DNA of 64,000 nt from NCBI GenBank assembly GCA_032622095.1, contig CP136068.1:134733989-134797988 (forward strand), written 5' to 3'. Of the stretch, positions 59,640 to 64,000 are shown piece by piece (position 1 is the stretch's first letter; the number at the start of each line of letters is the position of its first letter). The notes under the pieces are model-generated. The model was not told the DNA's origin and did not search any database. It saw only the letters and a program-made list of their open reading frames with translations. This stretch comes from Siphonodentalium dalli. Lineage: Eukaryota; Mollusca; Scaphopoda; Gadilida; Siphonodentaliidae. A program made the translations under genes and the position numbers.

Positions 59640-60330
59640 ACCATTGAGCATTTTCCATTATCCAAGATGGCGTCCAAAATGGCCGCCGTACTAAGTCAGT
59701 TTAATATGTTTTGCTTGAAAACATATTTCATCAAATGTACACAAATGTATAAATATATATATATATTATGTGGATGCTATTATATTGGACTACTGTTTGT
59801 AGGAAAATTCCCAATCCATTAGAAAGATGGCTGCCAAAATGGCAACGGGATTGGGGATAATAGGATTTTTTTACTCACATCTCTTATATCCATTTCTATT
59901 GTTTTTAACATGTGACAAATTGTGCCGTGTTTTCTTATTATTCACATTTATGATAATTTGCTCGATACTGGGTGTTGTTCCATTGGTGTCAGCCACTTCC
60001 AATCCATAAAAAATTATCTTACAGAACGTGATGTGAAATTTCCCTGAAAACTCAGAAACGGTTCCTGTCCATATTTTAAAATGAAAATAAAGATTTGAAG
60101 GAATTAAGCGAGCAGGAGTAATGCCTATAAAATGCAATGCCGTTAGGGCCCGAAATGGTTACCATGGTTTATGATGGCAGTCAAACTGGCAGCAAATTTA
60201 TAGAAAATTATATATTTAGTCCTTATGCGATTACATCTACATGTCGTGACAGATGGATGCATGGAGTTGGCTAATCTGTATTAGATACGTTAGAAAGAAA
60301 CAAGATACAGTACAATAGATTACTCTATGG
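59640..60330 (+). mobile_element. Diverged foldback-type arm
   Basis: CCAAGATGGCGTCCAAAATGG, AGATGGCTGCCAAAATGGCA and GGCTAATCTGTATTAGATAC follow the left arm of the 34293 foldback. A matching right-arm piece appears at 63930-64000. Confidence 0.5.
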
Positions 60331-62880
60331 ATATGGAAATTACAGTGTCAATGCGGTATGCGATACATATTGTAGACGACCAGAGACTCCCGTGTCATAT
60401 TTCATTTAGTCAAGGTACAACCTTCTATGATTAGTACAGTGACCTCAGCTATGTGGAGAATACACACTCATTGTATGAAGATAATATGATTGGTGTGTAC
60501 CAATTTAGTCAAGCTTGACCCTGTGTATACACGAAACTTGTGTCCTATTGGTCGTGTGGGCAATGACATGAGTAAATATCAGACTTATTGAAGTGGGATG
60601 TTTCCAGAGTTCCAAAAGCTGTACAACATAAAATATTTTCATGCCCGAGTAGATCAGGGAAATAACTTGATCAAAGTATCATCAAATAAATATGCATTGT
60701 GCTGCCGGTACAATGTAATGGTGCTATCGCGACATTCAATTATCATTCACATGTTCAGATGACAGCATTGAACTTAGTTTAGATATTATATTATACCGAC
60801 TATCGTTGACCATAGGATCCTGAACTAATATTTATTCAACATATTCAAGTTTCATAAGCAATACGATAAAGGGGATGCCACGATTCCTAGTTTCAGATGT
60901 ACAAAATATTGGCAACTGGTTAGTTCGCAACCTGATGCATGAAACGTAGCACAGAGTTGGTTGAATATAGGCCAGCTCTCAGTCAAGGCAGTGAGCACAT
61001 TTGGACTATCAAGTGAAATAGAAATCTCAATGCGGCGAGCACTCCTGGCCGCAAGTGGTTGAGAATTGTCAAAGTATGCCCCAGAAAATTATTGCATGAA
61101 AGCAATGTTTTCTGGTCACGATAAAACAAACTTGAGGATACACAGTTTCTCCTAATGAGTTGCTCGCACATGGCACATCCCAAAATTCAAATAGGGGTGA
61201 TCTAGATCGATTGGGGTTACAACACATGGCATAATAATTAAGACGCTAGCATAAAATGATTAGTTACACTCAGATTGCAATGGAGCTTTCCACAGAGGCC
61301 ACACCCACAGCGGTAGTACCGCCCACTGGCAATAAGCCACACTTGCCCTTATGTTTTAACTAGCTGAAATAGTCTCTTCGGCGCCCATTGTTTACATTTT
61401 AATTTTTGAATGTTTAATATGAACTCCTTGCTCAATTTAACATTTAAATTTATTTTTTTTAATTCCACAAAATTTTTGAATGTTTTTAGATTGAACTACT
61501 TGCTTAATTTAACATTTTAATTTTAATTTTAAATTTAAATTGTTTTTAAATAAAATTTAATTTAATTATTGTAAGGTTTTAGATTGAACTGCTGACTCAA
61601 TTTTACATTTAACAACAAAAAATGAAATTTAAACAAAATATTACAATATGAAAAAAAACAAACGCCTTTATAACATCGGTCAGGGAACCCCAAGTCACCG
61701 CACCAAATTTGGTTTTAATCGGTCCAGGGGTCTGGGAGAACAGTCGCAAAACAGACAGATCCTACTGTTTTATATAGCTACACCGGATGACATACATTCG
61801 TTTCGCCTTTAGTTGTGAAAATTATGACAAAATGAAAATATGTGTTATAACCATGGATAAATGTCCAAAATCGTGGCGAAATAGAAATTCCAGTACATTA
61901 TGATTTGACAACATGAATGTTGTTTGAATATAGCCAATTTAACGCTGAATATATGGATATCCAAATTAGGGTGAAGAATGATGGCTTAGTTGCTGATTGG
62001 TAGAAAATATCTGCTAATAATTATTTGATTGACAGCTGCGGAAAGGTCCATTGTCCGAATCAACAAGATAAGTATGACCTTAAACAACTTGGGTCAATAT
62101 TTTTGGGACCTTTTCATGACCCGCTGAATTGCAGAATAGCACATGTGGGGCTACCACGAGACAGTTCTCAAAGAAACATTTTGAGATGTGCTGGACACAC
62201 TCGACCTGCTGAGGTGACGACAGCCTGGACATTTTTAGAACAATTGAGTTCGTCACACAGTCTTGTACTCATTTTCCGCCATTTAAGTTGCGTTATTTTG
62301 GTAACGGCCGTGTACTACACTTGCATAGTTCGAAAGCAGATAACGGGCTTTATCAATTGTCACAAAAACGCGGTCTTTCCTAGCACTCCCTGTCATAGAC
62401 GGCGTGGAGACGGAAACAGGTTCTTCTTGAATGATGGTGACTAAATCCCGCCGACAGCCCATAATAACAGCATCCATTATAATTATCCACCATTCCCGCA
62501 GCCATGTTACTAGAGTATTTTTAAATTTGAACAAAATAATTATTTTCGTTATCTTTGAGCAATAATTAGGTGATTTAATTCCTGAGCGGAGGCGCGAACT
62601 GCATTGCTTCCATAAAGAAGTACCTCATTGCTTATAAACATAATCCATGTCTCAGTCATGTAAGGTTAAACACTGATGATTTTTGGCCGCCATTATGGAT
62701 TATTCTTCTGCTATTACAAAATTAATCAAGCGTGTGTCACCAATCTAACACTTTCTATACATTTGCCGCCATTTTGACTGCCATGATAGATTATAGTGAC
62801 TAGTTTAGGCACCAATGGGATTTAATGGTATAGGTAATAACAGCGTGTGCTTAACTCCCTCAGTTTGAGTACATTTCACA
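60331..62880. other. Unassigned sequence
   Basis: At 61420-61620 an AT-rich stretch repeats TTGAAC, TTGCTCAATTTAACATTTAA about three times. At 61675-61800 lies an interspersed repeat with CCAAATTTGGTTTTAATCGG. The open frame 62025-62444 has no family signal. 62680-62800 has CCGCCATTTTGACTGCCAT-type motifs of the foldback family. Confidence 0.4.
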
Positions 62881-63920
62881 TTGTGATATGGCTAGTGAGA
62901 TTGTGATATGGCTAGTGAGATTGTGATATGGCTAGTGAGATTGTGATATGGCTAGTGAGATTGTGATATGGCTAGTGAGATTGTGATATGGCTAGTGAGA
63001 TTGTGATATGGCTAGTGAGATTGTGATATGGCTAGTGAGATTGTGATATGGCTAGTGAGATTGTGATATGGCTAGTGAGATTGTGATATGGCTAGTGAGA
63101 TTGTGATATGGCTAGTGAGATTGTGATATGGCTAGTGAGATTGTGATATGGCTAGTGAGATTGTGATATGGCTAGTGAGATTGTGATATGGCTAGTGAGA
63201 TTGTGATATGGCTAGTGAGATTGTGATATGGCTAGTGAGATTGTGATATGGCTAGTGAGATTGTGATATGGCTAGTGAGATTGTGATATGGCTAGTGAGA
63301 TTGTGATATGGCTAGTGAGATTGTGATATGGCTAGTGAGATTGTGATATGGCTAGTGAGATTGTGATATGGCTAGTGAGATTGTGATATGGCTAGTGAGA
63401 TTGTGATATGGCTAGTGAGATTGTGATATGGCTAGTGAGATTGTGATATGGCTAGTGAGATTGTGATATGGCTAGTGAGATTGTGATATGGCTAGTGAGA
63501 TTGTGATATGGCTAGTGAGATTGTGATATGGCTAGTGAGATTGTGATATGGCTAGTGAGATTGTGATATGGCTAGTGAGATTGTGATATGGCTAGTGAGA
63601 TTGTGATATGGCTAGTGAGATTGTGATATGGCTAGTGAGATTGTGATATGGCTAGTGAGATTGTGATATGGCTAGTGAGATTGTGATATGGCTAGTGAGA
63701 TTGTGATATGGCTAGTGAGATTGTGATATGGCTAGTGAGATTGTGATATGGCTAGTGAGATTGTGATATGGCTAGTGAGATTGTGATATGGCTAGTGAGA
63801 TTGTGATATGGCTAGTGAGATTGTGATATGGCTAGTGAGATTGTGATATGGCTAGTGAGATTGTGATATGGCTAGTGAGATTGTGATATGGCTAGTGAGA
63901 TTGTGATATGGCTAGTGAGA
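62881..63920 (+). repeat. 20-bp satellite, 52 identical units
   Basis: TTGTGATATGGCTAGTGAGA repeated 52 times with no visible mismatch over 1040 bp. Stops occur in all frames, so it is non-coding. Confidence 0.98.
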
Positions 63921-63929
63921 TCAAACAGA

Positions 63930-64000
63930 AATAACAAGTGTCATGTCTCCAATGCAGATTAGCCAAATCCACGCATCAACCACAACATGTAAACGAATAA
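63930..64000 (+). mobile_element. Foldback-type right arm, cut by window end
   Basis: CAGATTAGCCAA and CAACCACAACATGTAA match 38405-38446 of the foldback right arm in the same orientation. Confidence 0.45.

Noticed and set aside
62025-62444. 139-codon plus-strand frame
   Set aside because: No recognisable motif or splice partner; likely chance.
62881-63920. CRISPR-like array
   Set aside because: Direct 20-bp head-to-tail repeats without spacers in animal DNA; a satellite.

Overview
The window is animal nuclear DNA, most likely from a marine invertebrate such as a lophotrochozoan or invertebrate deuterostome. The evidence is GT-AG introns several kilobases long, low coding density, a Ty3/Gypsy element of the K02A2.6-like type, CR1/L2-like LINE pieces, a 5S-derived fragment, a Helitron end and a dense population of hAT, piggyBac and Tc1/mariner MITEs. 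I cannot name the species. There is no prokaryotic gene layout, and almost all reading frames outside the features below are short and accidental.

The one host gene I can support is a patatin-like phospholipase on the minus strand. Seven exons were found by reading the minus strand for family motifs: 42681-43265, 40995-41142, 28418-28554, 19562-19697, 10491-10586, 7539-7669 and 5520-5611. Every junction has AG/GT sites and the phases join in frame (0,1,0,1,1,0, then an open phase-2 donor). Together they give about 441 residues, with the GGGxKG oxyanion loop (182-187), the nucleophile Ser213 in GTSAG and the catalytic Asp354 in DGG. The last visible exon ends in a donor, so the gene runs off the left end or has a 3' exon I could not see. 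An acidic, internally repeated N-terminal region (residues 50-153) precedes the enzyme domain.

The introns carry the rest. Intron 4 holds a 4.7-kb Ty3/Gypsy element (12003-16734, 5-bp TSD agatt) that landed in an older LINE, next to an opposite-strand LINE fragment and a truncated 5S rRNA sequence. It also holds a 3.1-kb long-inverted-repeat element-like region boundary (20738-23876 lies in intron 3). Intron 2 holds an LTR element keeping gag and protease but no RT or integrase (29890-34118, TSD atcgg) and a 4.9-kb foldback palindrome (34293-39155). Introns 4 to 6 also carry hAT-type MITEs, a Helitron inserted in a TA microsatellite, and a Tc1/mariner-type MITE lies beyond exon 7. Exons 4 and 5 both have short tandem duplications that copy their splice donor.

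Upstream of the gene (43.3-64 kb) I find no convincing gene. This part contains tandem repeats, a segmental duplication with order X-Y-X-Y-Z-Y-Z (47951-53523), two piggyBac-like MITEs, two hAT-like elements with 8-bp TSDs, and a 20-bp satellite with 52 apparently identical units (62881-63920).

A recurring theme is elements built from arrays of a short palindromic word, with a different word in each family (CTTAAG-centred, TTAGTCA/TGACTAA, GGTTCT/AGAACC, GTTGGAAATTTCCAAC), and a 69-nt hairpin shared by two piggyBac-like MITEs. All positions and matches come from reading by eye; no alignment or database search was run.
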